Source: Aporrectodea caliginosa (Eukaryota; Annelida; Clitellata; Crassiclitellata; Lumbricidae). From it: a DNA stretch of 64,000 bases. Shown here piece after piece: positions 1 through 9,867 of this stretch (positions are counted from its first letter, which is position 1; each line of letters starts with the position of its first letter). The position numbers were made by a program, and so were the translations under genes. The notes beneath the pieces were generated by a model. That model had not been told where the DNA came from and searched no databases. It saw only the letters and a list, made by a program, of their open reading frames with translations. Where the stretch lies: assembly GCA_020284085.1 (NCBI GenBank), contig JACEVL010000056.1, positions 476,001 through 540,000 of the forward strand. Reading direction: 5' to 3'.

Positions 1-370
1 AGTTCAGACCAGAGTTCAAGAAGAAATGCACTAGTCTACATGGACGTCTTTCCAAAGAGTTGTATATATTACGTTTTTTCCGCCGGTAGAGGGAAGACGA
101 CGCAAGCAATATCAAAAATAATATTTTGAACTCTGTTTACTGTAACACTAACATCACTATTACAAAACGTTTGCTCAAAATTTTTCTCCACCCTCTGAGA
201 GGCTTTTACGACGTGCTATACAAAAAGATGTTCTGTTAGATTACATTCACCAGCCAATTTTCAAACAAATACCCTATTTTGTCGCTCATTGTTATCGTAG
301 GATGGTAAGGGCTTGTAAAAGTGTTCTCGAAAGGCAATCAAGCCAGTCAACCAATCACTCGGTCATTCAG

Positions 371-473
371 TCAATTTGAATTTGACACCTCCTATAATAC
401 GATATAAACTCCTTGTTAACGTAAGGAGAGTAAAAAATGATGACGTCATTATGATCAGCGACCTAGTCCACAA
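371..473 (+). promoter_or_regulatory. Upstream module of zinc-finger locus A, left half
   Basis: This stretch matches the module found upstream of other zinc-finger loci in the window (16.04, 35.23 and 39.35 kb on +; 47.26 and 49.47 kb on -). Shared blocks are a GACACCTC box, a TATA-like GATATAAACTCC and a full CRE/ATF-type palindrome TGACGTCA at 441-448. The right half of the module is at 4579-4740, displaced by a 4.1-kb insertion. Promoter function is inferred from conservation and position only. Confidence 0.5.
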
Positions 474-599
474 TAGTCCGACAGTGAAATAAAAATTTAC
501 ATTGTAGGTTCAGAAAAATCCTGCCAGCGTTATAATTCAAGTATATGTTAGATTAAATGTTTATTTTGCTATATTGTAAATTATACTGGATTTGGAGAA

Positions 600-900
600 C
601 AATATATTGGTATTTTTACGGATTTTTGTAGATGAGCGATAATATAGGAGATACAGCTAGTCGAGGATTTGGCAAAACCCCATTTTAGCGTATTTTATTA
701 TTAAACTCATGGTCAACTCCATTTCAGAGACGGGTTACTAATCGATTAGATTCTAATCTATTGGCTAATCAATTAGGCTAACGACTAATTCTAATTCTAA
801 TGGGTAAAACTGTATTTTAGCGTATTTAATTATTGCATTGAACCTATCCTGTATCTTAGCGTATTTTATTATTTAAGATCTATAGTCAACTCCATAACTA
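600..900. repeat. Degenerate direct repeat with ATTAG-rich spacer
   Basis: A block containing TAGCGTATTTTATTATT followed by GGTCAACTCC or AGTCAACTCC occurs at about 685-720 and again at about 858-893. A third TAGCGTATTTAATTATT lies near 818. The spacer is rich in short inverted and direct runs of CTAATTCTAAT. It lies inside the 4.1-kb element. No coding potential is seen. Confidence 0.35.
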
Positions 901-1411
901 TTTAATGATTTTAATGATAACTGTCATCAGTTCAGCTCCTTTTTACGCCGAGAATTATTTTTCATCAATCCAATTGGTCAGTGTCGACATGAAGCCGCTG
1001 GAAGGGATGCACAATTGTATCAGTAACCTCTTAAATATGCCTGCCATGCCTGCTAAGCTGAGTTTTTGCTCTTACCTCTAAAGGTAAATGTTGTGACACA
1101 TCTCTAAAATGCATAAAACCAAGGTAAATGCTCATGATTGTTGCTCTCCCAGGCTTGCACAGATGGAATTGATGTGGTAAAACCTGTAATGCTTGCCCAT
1201 GACAAAGGCAACCCAGATATCGATCAGAGGTTGGGTCACTATTAAATTATAGAATATGCTAGCAAGGATGACTGCGATATCTGTGTCGACAGTATGCACT
1301 TGGATAGTCTTTGCTTCTTGCTCCAGTGCATGCACTATTGGTGTCTGCCTCTTCATGGTTGCAGTTTGCATAGGGTGGTGAAACCGATGGATGCAGCAAT
1401 TTTCCCTGATG

Positions 1412-2540
1412 CAGGGGTGGACTGGGCCGCCGGGACACCGGGAAGATTCCCGGTGGGCCGCCAGGACCGGTGATATAATAATTTAATCAATTTAGTACAG
1501 ATGATACAGGTTTTTTTACAAAAAATTGCGGCATCGGTTAACCGGTTTTTAGTTTCGGTTAACCGGTTTGTAAATTAACTGAAAAAGAGCAATGCATACT
1601 TACTTACCTACAGTGCTCCGTACAGCCAGCGGCCGCCATGTTAGATAAGAATTTACATCTTCCATTCTACTTCCGGCGTCTTCCACTGAGTTTGTTTTGA
1701 TAAAATTTCTTTTAAATTTGTTAGTTAGTAATAAGTAATATTAATTAAATAAGATATGTTACGGTTATGAGTGATATAAATCCGAAACGTAAATGTAAAG
1801 GTGGTGCGGAGAAAGTAAGAGATAAGAAACTAAAGATTCTTGGTAAAGATGGAGCTAAATGCCGAAATCTAGTCGATTTATTTAAAGCCACTCCAATTCA
1901 AACTGAAGACACCAGCTCTCAACAAACACCTTCTGCAAGTAAACAACCCGACAAATTTTGCAAAAAATGTCCTGTTTGCTGCTTTTCTGTACTACATAAA
2001 TACAGTTTCTATGGGCAAGCATACAAGCATCTCTTTAGTGCATATAAACTTTTATTGACTCTGTCGTCTACCCAAGTAGCTTGTGAGAGATCTTTCTCTA
2101 AATTGAAATACATTAAGAATCGCTTGCGAAGCTCATTGTCATCTACACACCTTGAAGCTTTTATGCTTATGTCAACAGAAACCGATGTTTTAAGTGAACT
2201 GAATAATGACACAATTATAGATCATGTAGCCGAAATGGCACCCGGCTTAAAGAAGTTGCTAATACTATAAACAGCAATAATACCATCACAGTGAGTCCGA
2301 ATAAATTGATTTATAACTTGAGTTGACGCATTCTTAATATTTTATATATAATTATAAATTATATATGCGATTTATCGTTTTTTGTTATTGCATAATGTAA
2401 TTTGTAAAGTGACCCATGACTTTGGAGGTCACTGGCCCTCGGGTATGCATGAAAAAATGCACAAAGAAAATAAAAGTCATGAAGTTAGGGCCGCTTTTTG
2501 TTTTTTTCCCGGGCCGCTTGAACTCCCCAGTCCACCCCTG
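1412..2540 (+). mobile_element. hAT transposon, internally deleted, with 8-bp target duplication CCCTGATG
   Basis: The termini are CAGGGGTGGACTGGG at the left and its inverted form CCCAGTCCACCCCTG at the right. They are flanked by CCCTGATG at 1404-1411 and 2541-2548. An 8-bp duplication and CAGNG-type ends are hallmarks of the hAT superfamily. The element is 1129 bp, too short for a full transposase, and carries one short ORF with the hAT C-terminal region. It interrupts the minus-strand pseudogene around it. Related elements are at 33263-34519 and, truncated, at 24603-24811. Confidence 0.85.
1767..2270 (+). CDS. Remnant hAT transposase: N-terminus joined to C-terminal dimerisation region
   Basis: The ORF has 167 codons. 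The N-terminal part is basic (about residues 5-30, rich in Lys), as in the start of many hAT transposases. Residues about 94-140 contain LLLTLSSTQVACERSFSKLK followed by NRLRSSL, the classic hAT C-terminal dimerisation (hATC) signature. The BED-type zinc finger, the RNase-H-like catalytic core and the long insertion domain of a complete enzyme (usually 600 or more residues) are absent, so it cannot be catalytic. The reading frame is nevertheless open across the deletion joint near residues 60-90. A protein of this kind could at most dimerise with intact relatives. Whether it is expressed is unknown. Confidence 0.7.
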   Translation: MSDINPKRKCKGGAEKVRDKKLKILGKDGAKCRNLVDLFKATPIQTEDTSSQQTPSASKQPDKFCKKCPVCCFSVLHKYSFYGQAYKHLFSAYKLLLTLSSTQVACERSFSKLKYIKNRLRSSLSSTHLEAFMLMSTETDVLSELNNDTIIDHVAEMAPGLKKLLIL

Positions 2541-4578
2541 CCCTGATGTGACATAAATGGCTTTGGCTGGTGGCCAACTGAACTCTACAACCTTTGACGA
2601 CAAAAAGGCAAACAACTCCTTGTTTATGGGGTTGTGAAGCGGGTCCATCCAACTGCATGGCAGTTTGGTGTAATGACTTTCCTGTGCATACCATCACCTC
2701 TGTTTTCCCGGGTACACTCCTTCAAACTGAACTGTCTGGGATGTATGTGTCCCATACATCATCCAACCTTGAGGTATCCTGAAACTGCTTCTCAAGGTAT
2801 GGTGTAAACACCATGTCTGCATTTTCATGAAAGGAGGCAACACTGGTAGTAGACAGGCTGTGGACAATGATGGAACCATCCAGGACTTTGCAGTCGTAGG
2901 TTGAAGGTGGCTCTGATTGCCCAGGTGGCTTTAGACATTGCTCCAGGTCAGACTTCATGCTTGGTAAATGAAGCTTGCTAAAGTCTGAGAGGGAAGGACT
3001 GTATCTGATGCACTAAAAATTCCTCCAAATCACCATCCTGGTTCTGGATATATACAGCTGGCCAAACAGTGCCACATTGTTCTGAAGCACTTTGATCTTC
3101 TTCCCCTTGTCCTTAGGAAATCTCTTGCATTCATTCTTCAAGAGAGTTCCTCTTGATTGGGTCATGTATGGAGTGGGTTTGCACATCAAGCACATTCTGG
3201 ACGAATTCCTGATACTGTTTCCTGCCTATGTCCTCCAAGGTGCACACTGTAGCTACTACTGACTCGTTGCAGTTGAGGCTGCCAGGATTTAGTAGATCTT
3301 GAAAATCATCCAAGAAGGGATTGCCCATCTGCTGGATGATTGCAGATAAGCTGACAACCTGTCACTGGAAGATCTTCTATGATGAGAGACCCTGTTCATG
3401 GTGCTGAAACTGAAAGTTTTTGGGATTCTCTGTGTCATCTTCAGGAAGGTATTCTTCCTCAAACTGTTTCAGCTTTTTGGCCATCTCCGACCCCGACAGC
3501 ATGCATTGCCGGAAAGCAATTGCACCCAAACTTTTTGCATTCTTGTTTTCCTGTTTGTGAGCCTGATCAAATGGGGTGGTTGTAGATAAGTTATTGGTTG
3601 TTCTAGAAATTACCCAATGAGAACACTTCTTTAAATCATCCTTGAACATTTAGTTAAAATACACCCCGTTTAGTTGTTAAGAACGATGGTTTCAAGGGTA
3701 TAAATAGAGAAGCCATCCTGTGGAACTTTAGACAGATTTTGTTTAGGGAACATTTTTGGTTTTCCTTTATGGTCCCTTTTTTGTTTATATCCTGGTCTCA
3801 CTTTTAGTCTCTGTTACTGACACATATCTGTGACTTACAGAAGGAAATGCATTTTGACTAAAGCAATAATGATTGAAGAGGTGGCCCTTGGAATAACCTA
3901 TATGGTTACATTTTGCTTATTTATTAATTATTTATTAAATAATTTATTATATTATATTATTTATACTATTACCATTGAATTCATTTACCATGTAAACATA
4001 GGATTTGACACAATTTCCTTTCATGTATTACTAGTAGCTCAGAAGATATAGTAGTTCAAGAAATCCTCAAAAGGTCACGGTCAGGCTTAAAGTGCTAATT
4101 TTTCAAATATGGTCCTGATGTTAAACTTTTAAACAGTCATAAATAATCTACCCAAATATTTCATCAAAAGAGCTGAATAATGACACCAAGAACACCTTTC
4201 TAGCTCTCATACGAGCTGAGATACAGACATCCAAAGGTACGAGGTTGAGCGGGTCAGGTCAAATTTCGATGACCCGTATCTCAGAAAGTAATTGACCAAA
4301 AAAATTTTGTTTGCAGATTTATACATGTCTTATGTGGCCCAACAAGTTGGTCAAATTTCATGTAAATGTGAATCGGTCATGTCAATCATGTTGGTTTAAT
4401 TGACATGGAATCACCCAGGGGTAGCCATTTTTCAGTTATGGGTCAAAAATTTTTTATACGTATGCGATACAAATGTATAATTCTAATATTCATTTTCTGT
4501 GCACTTTTCCGGTTCTAACGATGTATAACTTTTGCTTGGCAGGATTTTTCTAAGGTTCAGAATAATTCCGGCGGACTA

Positions 4579-4744
4579 CAAGGTGAGGTTACAAAATAAT
4601 TCTACTTTTTACAATTCATTCATGTTAATAATCGATTATCAATCAGTTTAACAATTTTCAATTAACTTTCCCTTTCTGTAGAATGTGTCGTTATAATAAT
4701 TTTCTGCGTAGCATAATGAATCGCAACTAGTAGGCCCTATGGAC
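4579..4744 (+). promoter_or_regulatory. Upstream module of zinc-finger locus A, right half
   Basis: This is homologous to 16145-16320 and 39465-39620. It reads AAGGTGAGGTTAC, then an AT-rich stretch with ATCGATTATCAATCAG, a pyrimidine-rich run ending TTTCTGTAG, and GAATG. It continues directly from the block at 371-473 once the 4.1-kb element is removed. The TTTCTGTAG/GAATG junction, shared by the other modules as TTTCAGTAG/AATG, resembles a 3' splice site. This is inference. Confidence 0.45.
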
Positions 4745-6360
4745 GTACATATTTCCATTTCTTGGTGATTGTCGAGAAGGACTAAAAAATCTTGCACAGG
4801 AACTCACTGCTATTAGCTCTGACATATTGCACTGTTCTTTGAATCCATGGATGACTACTGGCCTGATGAAATCAACCTTAAATAAAAATACAGCCCGTAA
4901 AAACAAAGTTTTTTTACTATATCCATCTAGTATCCTATAACGTGTACTCTGAAAATAGTCCGCGTTAATTTTACGACATAGCGTGCGTTTAATGAGGCAG
5001 CGCACCAGTTTTTGCCGCGGCCAATGGCAACGCGGCCAATGACAACGCTGCGTATCGGAAAAGGGATTCCCCGATTCGAAAAGTTGAGTCCCCGATTCTA
5101 TAAGCTAGCCTTTTTGGAGGGAGCTGAAATTTTAATAGAATGAAGTGTCTGCGAGGGTGAGTCTATCTGCCAAGTTTCATGACGATTGAATGATTGTAAG
5201 TGATCGAATTAGTCGTCGCAAGATTTGACTTTTTAGCCTGTGGCTCAAAGCAAGCAAAGCAAGCAAGCAAGATTTTCGTAAGTTAAACTAGATGGATAAT
5301 AAAATACAGCCCGTAAAAACAAAGTTTTTTACTATATCCATCTAGTATCCTATAACGTGTACTCTGAAAATAGTCCGCGTTAATTTTACGACATAGCGTG
5401 CGTTTAATGAGGCAGCGCACCCGTTTGTGCTGCGGCCAATGGCAACGCGGCCAATGACAACGCTGCGTATCGGAAAGGGGATTCCCTGATTCGAAAAGTT
5501 GAGTCCCCGATTCTATAAGCTAGCCTTTTGGGGAGCTGAAATTTTAATAGAATGAAGTGTCTGCGAGGGTGAGTCTATCTGCCAAGCTTCATGACGATTG
5601 AATGATTGTAAGTGATCGAATTAGTCGTCGCAAGATTTGACTTTTTAGCCTGTGGCTCAAGCAAGCAAGCAAGCAAGCAAGATTTCGGCAAGTTAAACTA
5701 GATGGATAAAAAGAAAAGCTTTACGTAAAGCACATTAAGAACCCTACTTTAAAAATAAGGAAATCTGTATAAAGTATCGAAATAAATACAAAAAAATTCG
5801 TATAAAATTAGAACAGGAATACTACTCAAATGAATTCTCTAAGAACACTGGTGACATAAAGAAAACTTGGCAACTAATTAAATCCATTATAAATGTTCAA
5901 GAAACAAACCTACCAATTAAGGAATTAAAAATCAATGATCTCAAAACTGCCAAGTCACTCTCACACTTCAAAAGATTAGTACGAGCACACGTAGCAAAAT
6001 AAATCGAAAATGATGTCTAGTTAGGTAGAATTTAGTTGATGTTTAATTGAAAATGATGTTTAGTTAAGCAGAAACTACTGCTGTTTTTGTTTATTTATTT
6101 GATTTGATTTTTAAATTTCGTTTCCTATTATACTTGTCATCCTATGATTCAAACAATTACTGATCTCCCAACGTCTTTACTAATTATCGTGTATTTAGGG
6201 ACCCTACCTAGCGGGATTATTCTTCCCTTCAGGGCACCCATTGACTCCAAGAAATGCCTACTGTTGTCTTCTTTTGTTGCATATTATATCATTTGTTTTT
6301 AATATCTGTTATGTATCTCATGTACAATTCATTTGGGAGCAATAAACTGAATTGAACTGA
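4745..6360 (+). mobile_element. Internally deleted non-LTR retrotransposon (LINE) remnant
   Basis: Translated pieces resemble the linker between endonuclease and reverse transcriptase of LINE ORF2: PWMTTGLMKSTLNKN near 4847-4890, then, in the open frame 5760-6002, KYRNKYKKIRIKLEQEYY and GDIKKTWQLIKSIIN. The same frame then jumps straight to a C-terminal tail, SLSHFKRLVRAHVAK and stop, so the entire reverse transcriptase is missing. The 3' end is an AATAAA-containing sequence ending in CTGAATTGAACTGA near 6358, like the short tail repeats of several LINE clades. A tandemly duplicated element (4882-5708) sits in the 5' part. The copy is inactive. Confidence 0.55.
4882..5708. repeat. Two tandem copies of a roughly 410-bp unit containing a short inverted-repeat element
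   Basis: Unit 1 (about 4882-5299) and unit 2 (about 5300-5708) are nearly identical. Each contains TATCCATCTAGT near its start and ACTAGATGGATA at its end, a perfect 12-bp inverted pair that probably marks a non-autonomous DNA element of about 380 bp. Each unit also carries about 30 bp of the host LINE, so the tandem duplication came after insertion. Internal (CAAG)n runs differ in length between the units. A TCATGACGATTGAATGATTG core is shared. Confidence 0.65.
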
Positions 6361-6899
6361 TCTGTTCTTTCAAAGATTAGCCTACTTTCAATTGGATATA
6401 GTGGTCTTTATTTTCTTGGACCTACTTTTGAGTAGTCCGACACTGATAATTCACCCTAACTAAATCCAAGTGCTTTGCTTACAATGATGCTTCACCCTAA
6501 CTTACAATGATGCTTCACAATAACTTACAATGATGCATTGATTCTTCACCCTAACTTAGGGCCTAATCCAAATGCTTTTACAATGGAACTTCTCCACAGG
6601 GGTCATTATTTTGCAGTTATGTTAGTTATAGGCTACACTAAATTGTAAAATTTGAAACATTTTCAATACAGCCTCACATATTAATTTGATATCGAAAAGA
6701 ATTTTTTACAAGCGTTCATCAGGATATTCCATCGGAAATGCAGCACAAGAAAAGATAGAAAGTTCTCACCTGTTTTAGAAATAATTTATTCTGGCTAGAA
6801 ATACGAAGGAAGACAAGAAAAGCCATTCCAAAGTAAAAGAGACACGAATGCGAGGTTTGCCAAAAAGTATTTACGCAAAAACAATAACCTACAGAAGCA
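6361..6899 (+). other. Leader region and broken first exon part of zinc-finger locus A
   Basis: The stretch 6361-6680 is a diverged relative of 18700-18880 and 27340-27530 (shared GGTCTTTATTTTCTT and AATGGAACTTCTCCAC). It contains local duplications of an ACAATGATGCTTCACC motif at 6482-6545. From about 6720 it aligns with the start of the finger exon of locus F, including the TTAG/AAATAATTT junction near 6779, but the family start codon is lost (TTCTGG). The first finger, ECEVCQKVFTQ, runs into a stop after a frame change. Confidence 0.45.
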
Positions 6900-7977
6900 C
6901 ATGAGAATCCATACTGAAGGAAAAGCAAACCTTTCTCAGGTACATGAAACAACATTCGCATACACTTTCAGTTTGAGAACATACAGTAGAACCCATACTG
7001 GAGATAAACCGTTTCAGTGCGAAGTACATGTATGTAAACAAATATTTCCTCGTTATTACATTCTACAGAACCATGTTAGAATCCATACTGGAGAGAGGCC
7101 TTACCACTGCAAAATATGTCAAAAACGTTTGTCTGAATCTTCAAGTCTAACAGTTCATACAAGAATCTATTCCGGAGAGATGCATTACCAATGCCAAATA
7201 TGTCTAAAACGCTTTTCCTTATCTTCAACTTTAACAGTTCAGGCAAGAATTCATACCGGAGAAAAACCTTACCAATGTCAAATATGTCAGAGAGGCTTTT
7301 CTCGGTGTTACAGTCTAATATGTCATGCAAGAATCCACACTGGAGAGATGCCTTACCAATGCCAAGAATGTCAAAAGCGTTTTTCCCAGTCATCAAATCT
7401 AGTACGTCATGTCGGAACTCATGCCGGAGTTGAACCGTACAAATGTCAGTTATGTGAGTTTAAAACCAAGTATGTAGGTGATCTAGAGATTCACATGAGA
7501 ACACATACTGGAGAGAAGCCATACCTTTGCCGGGTATGCCAGAAAACATTCTCGAACATTTCAGGTCTTAAGCATCATGGAAAAAACCCACTCTGAAGAG
7601 AAACCATATCTGTGTATTCTTTGTAAGAAAACATTTTTCACATCTTCTGCTCTACAAATTCATGTTAAAATCCATACTGGAGAGAGACAATACCAATGTC
7701 AGATATGTAAGAATAGTTACTCCCGATCTTCTGGTCTACGAGATCATGTTCGAATCCATACGGGCGACAAACCATACCAATGCCAGACATGTCAAAAAGG
7801 GTTTATCCAATCTTCTCATCTCAAAAGGCATGCAAGAATTCATACTGGAGAGAAACCATACCACTGCCAAGTATGTGAGTTTAAAACGGAATGGAAAGGT
7901 TATCTAAAGAGTCACACGAGAACACACACTGGAGAGAAACCATACCTTTGCCGGGTTTGTCACAAAACCTTCTCATG
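6900..7977 (+). pseudogene. C2H2 zinc-finger locus A (frameshifted, 3' end lost to an insertion)
   Basis: About eleven finger units of the pattern C-x2-C-x12-H-x3-H are joined by HTGEKPY-type linkers. The frame is open from 6901 to about 7578. An extra G at about 7580 (CATGGAAAAAACC against CATGAAAAAACC in paralogues) moves the array into a second frame, open 7577-7996. The last finger stops at KTFSC, where a CTAAAAC-rich insertion begins at about 7978, so the final helix is lost. One finger has a 6-base in-frame insertion at 7025-7032 (TACATGTA) that changes its C-x2-C spacing, and another has an arginine in place of a chelating residue region. DNA binding is the family role. I see no effector domain. 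It is probably non-functional. Confidence 0.7.
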
Positions 7978-8540
7978 TTTCGTTAACGATAACTAAACGA
8001 AAACCAAAACAAAAGGTTTTAGTTAACTAAAACCAAACCAAAACGAAAACTAGAGGAAAACGATAACGAAATAATTACTAAAACTAAGCCAGTCGAAACT
8101 AAAATAACGAAAACACCTAACGAAAACCAAACGAAAACATATAACGAAAACCTATTCAATGTTTTTGGATATACGCGTTTTATAATCAGCACTTCGTTGG
8201 GTAATCTTCCGATCTTTGGAATTTTATAAGATGTCCGAACTAAATTTAGGTGGTAGTATCTAAAACTAGTGGTGTTTGAGACTGTTTTAAGTATCGATTA
8301 GAAACAGATTGTAGCGAGTGAATCCTTTTTGGTGGCGAAAGCTGTATGCGGGAAAAAATATTGCCAGACTCGGCGAAATAACTAAAACTAATAATAACTA
8401 AAACCCCTAGCATGTGAAACTAAAACTATAACTAAAACTAAATCTTGGCGAAATAACTAAAACTAATAATAACTAAAACACCTAGCATGTAAAACTATTA
8501 ATAATCAAAACTAAAATTCAAGGCAAAACTAATACAACAC
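7978..8540. repeat. CTAAAAC-rich insertion element
   Basis: The sequence switches abruptly from finger-coding to a run of short motifs: AACGATAACTAAACG, AACTAAAACC and CGAAAAC, with CTAAAACTAATAATAACT repeated near 8385-8410 and 8458-8490 and GGCGAAATAACTAAAACTA repeated at about 8371 and 8447. Elements of this composition are often non-autonomous DNA transposons. I find no certain termini or target duplication, so the boundaries are approximate. Confidence 0.5.
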
Positions 8541-9400
8541 TATTCTGGACCCCTTCATGTCTAACTATGACCCCCATATTTGGCTCCCAGAAGTGGTGGT
8601 GCCATTCTTTATCAACCGTTTGAACATGACTATTGTTGCTGCCTGACCTCTTCACTTGGAGGTATGTGGCTTGTCTGATCAACTAGAGTTCTGGCGGCAA
8701 ATTATGAACAATACTATACAACGGTTGGACAATCCTCCAACAGCTTTATCAAATAGCCACTCAGTCAGTGACATTCGCTACGTTTGAGTCGATCATCATC
8801 TAGGTTCAGAGTGAAAGACAAACAAGAATTTGTAAGAAGAATGCATTGCTGTACTGTGCAAAGAGCATGGTTCTACTTCATCTGCACTACGAGCAGTAGT
8901 AGCATATCATCGCATTTGGGACAGAATATTGTCAGTCTCCTGGAAGGCATTGTAGAGAAATACCTGGAATATGTTGATGTGTATGATGATGTGTTCAATC
9001 GCAGAATTAGACAATGCTATCGTTGGCACTGCTTTATAACTTCTGAAAACTAGTTAGTTCAACATTGATGTGTGGTTTTATTGCTCTAGCAAAGCAGCCT
9101 ATATTATGCTGTGCATAAAGTAAAACTGGTGTAGTAACTGAAAACTGCACATTTAACAGATTATCTTCAATAAATTTGCTTGGTGTTCCCTAAATGGGAA
9201 CAGACTTCAAATGTGCCCAAATGTTCCCAAATGGGAACAGCACGCCATCTAAGGGCTGATCGCGGAATCACAGAAATACAAGTTCCAGAGACCTTACCCT
9301 AGCATCATTTCTTATATTCCCAAGTATCAAAAAAATTGGCCATTGGGGGATAAGTTTGGGCATTAATGCATGTATAATTATAATAATCAATAATAATAAT
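8541..9400. other. Gene-poor stretch, nothing firmly identified
   Basis: No convincing coding region is present. Short open frames (for example 8784-9053) have no recognisable motif. A short inverted pair TGTTCCC/GGGAACA recurs at 9183-9241 in three closely spaced copies, as in small palindromic repeats. The interval lies between the insertion that ends locus A and the upstream module of locus B. Confidence 0.3.
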
Positions 9401-9404
9401 ATTC

Positions 9405-9447
9405 CAATTATTGAGGCGTTTGCTTATCCGTCTATTTTTATTTGTCG

Positions 9448-9543
<96 letters not shown>

Positions 9544-9810
9544 CTTAAGTAAGATCTCCCTAGGATGATCGCCCCCCCCCTCAAAAAGGTCCTTCAGTGC
9601 ATGTTACAAGTGTAATATATCGCTATCAGCGCTTAAACCTCGGCGCCTATGTTGCCGTTCTCAGCCGATATCTGGCCACTTGTTTGGACATTTATGAAAG
9701 GGTTCTTACTTATTTACTAAAAAGGGACTTCTGCTGCCAACTCATACAGAAAGGTTTCCATTCTTTTCTTCCTTTTAATTTTGGGCTACGGGGGTGTGTT
9801 ATGCCTTATT
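9405..9810 (+). promoter_or_regulatory. Upstream module of zinc-finger locus B, interrupted by a microsatellite
   Basis: The stretch at 9410-9445 (ATTGAGGCGTTTGC, then TATCCGTCTATTTTTATTTGTCGA) matches the module at 39610-39665 and, on the minus strand, 46960-47010. After the TA/TG microsatellite, 9590-9730 matches 39720-39845 (CTCGGCGCCTATGTTGCCG, then GACATTNATGAAAGG). The CRE-bearing upper part of the module is not present here. A C-run (9572-9580) separates the two parts. Confidence 0.45.
9448..9541. repeat. (TA)n followed by (TG)n microsatellite
   Basis: About 24 bp of TA repeats run directly into about 70 bp of uninterrupted TG repeats. The tract is inserted into, or expanded within, the upstream module of locus B. 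Such alternating purine-pyrimidine tracts can form Z-DNA; that is general knowledge, not shown here. Confidence 0.9.
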
Positions 9811-9835
9811 ATTATTAAGCATTATTATTATTATT

Positions 9836-9867
<32 letters not shown>

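Larger units (their letters stand above)
1072..3655 (-). pseudogene. Decayed gene of an uncharacterised, transposon-associated protein family
   Basis: Minus-strand pieces in N- to C-terminal order are: 3649-3377 (containing KKLKQFEEEYLPEDD), 3328-3131 (NPFLDDFQDLLNPG, then a cysteine-containing TVCTLEDIGRKQYQEF), 2958-2722 (RLDDVWDTYIPDS), about 2648-2550 (NKELFAFLSSKVVEF) and 1371-1132 (TVDTDIAVI, then DIWVAFVMGKHYRF). From memory, proteins with this order of motifs are common as unnamed predictions in cnidarians and other invertebrates; I know no established function. The pieces lie in different frames with internal stops, so this copy is dead. A hAT element (1412-2540) splits it. An out-of-frame HEEADT-like motif is readable just after the insertion. 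The gene lies inside a terminal-inverted-repeat element, so it may encode that element's transposase; this is inference. Confidence 0.55.
474..4578. mobile_element. 4.1-kb DNA transposon with terminal inverted repeats and 3-bp target duplication
   Basis: The element is bounded by CAA (471-473) and CAA (4579-4581). Its ends are inverted: both start TAGTCCG and share a 15-base block AGAAAAATCCTGCCA near 521 and, on the other strand, near 4540, followed by GTTATA. Removing it restores the zinc-finger upstream module seen uninterrupted at 16.04-16.35 kb, so insertion boundaries are well supported. Inside lies a decayed minus-strand gene of an uncharacterised family (about 1072-3655), itself split by a hAT insertion. 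I could not assign the element to a named superfamily from its ends. The rest of the interior (550-1070 and 3660-4500) shows no other gene. Confidence 0.65.

Noticed and set aside
3830..4051. Short hydrophobic ORF (73 codons) as a membrane peptide
   Set aside because: Its composition follows AT-rich DNA, and it lies inside the decayed 4.1-kb element with no other support.
7076..7396. Minus-strand ORFs with repeated FDIFGIGKASLQYGF-like units opposite the finger arrays
   Set aside because: They recur opposite every zinc-finger locus because the finger and linker codons are repetitive; they are antisense shadows of the arrays.
9448..9541. (TG)n tract as a telomeric or centromeric signal
   Set aside because: It is a single isolated dinucleotide tract in a gene cluster and is better explained as an ordinary microsatellite.
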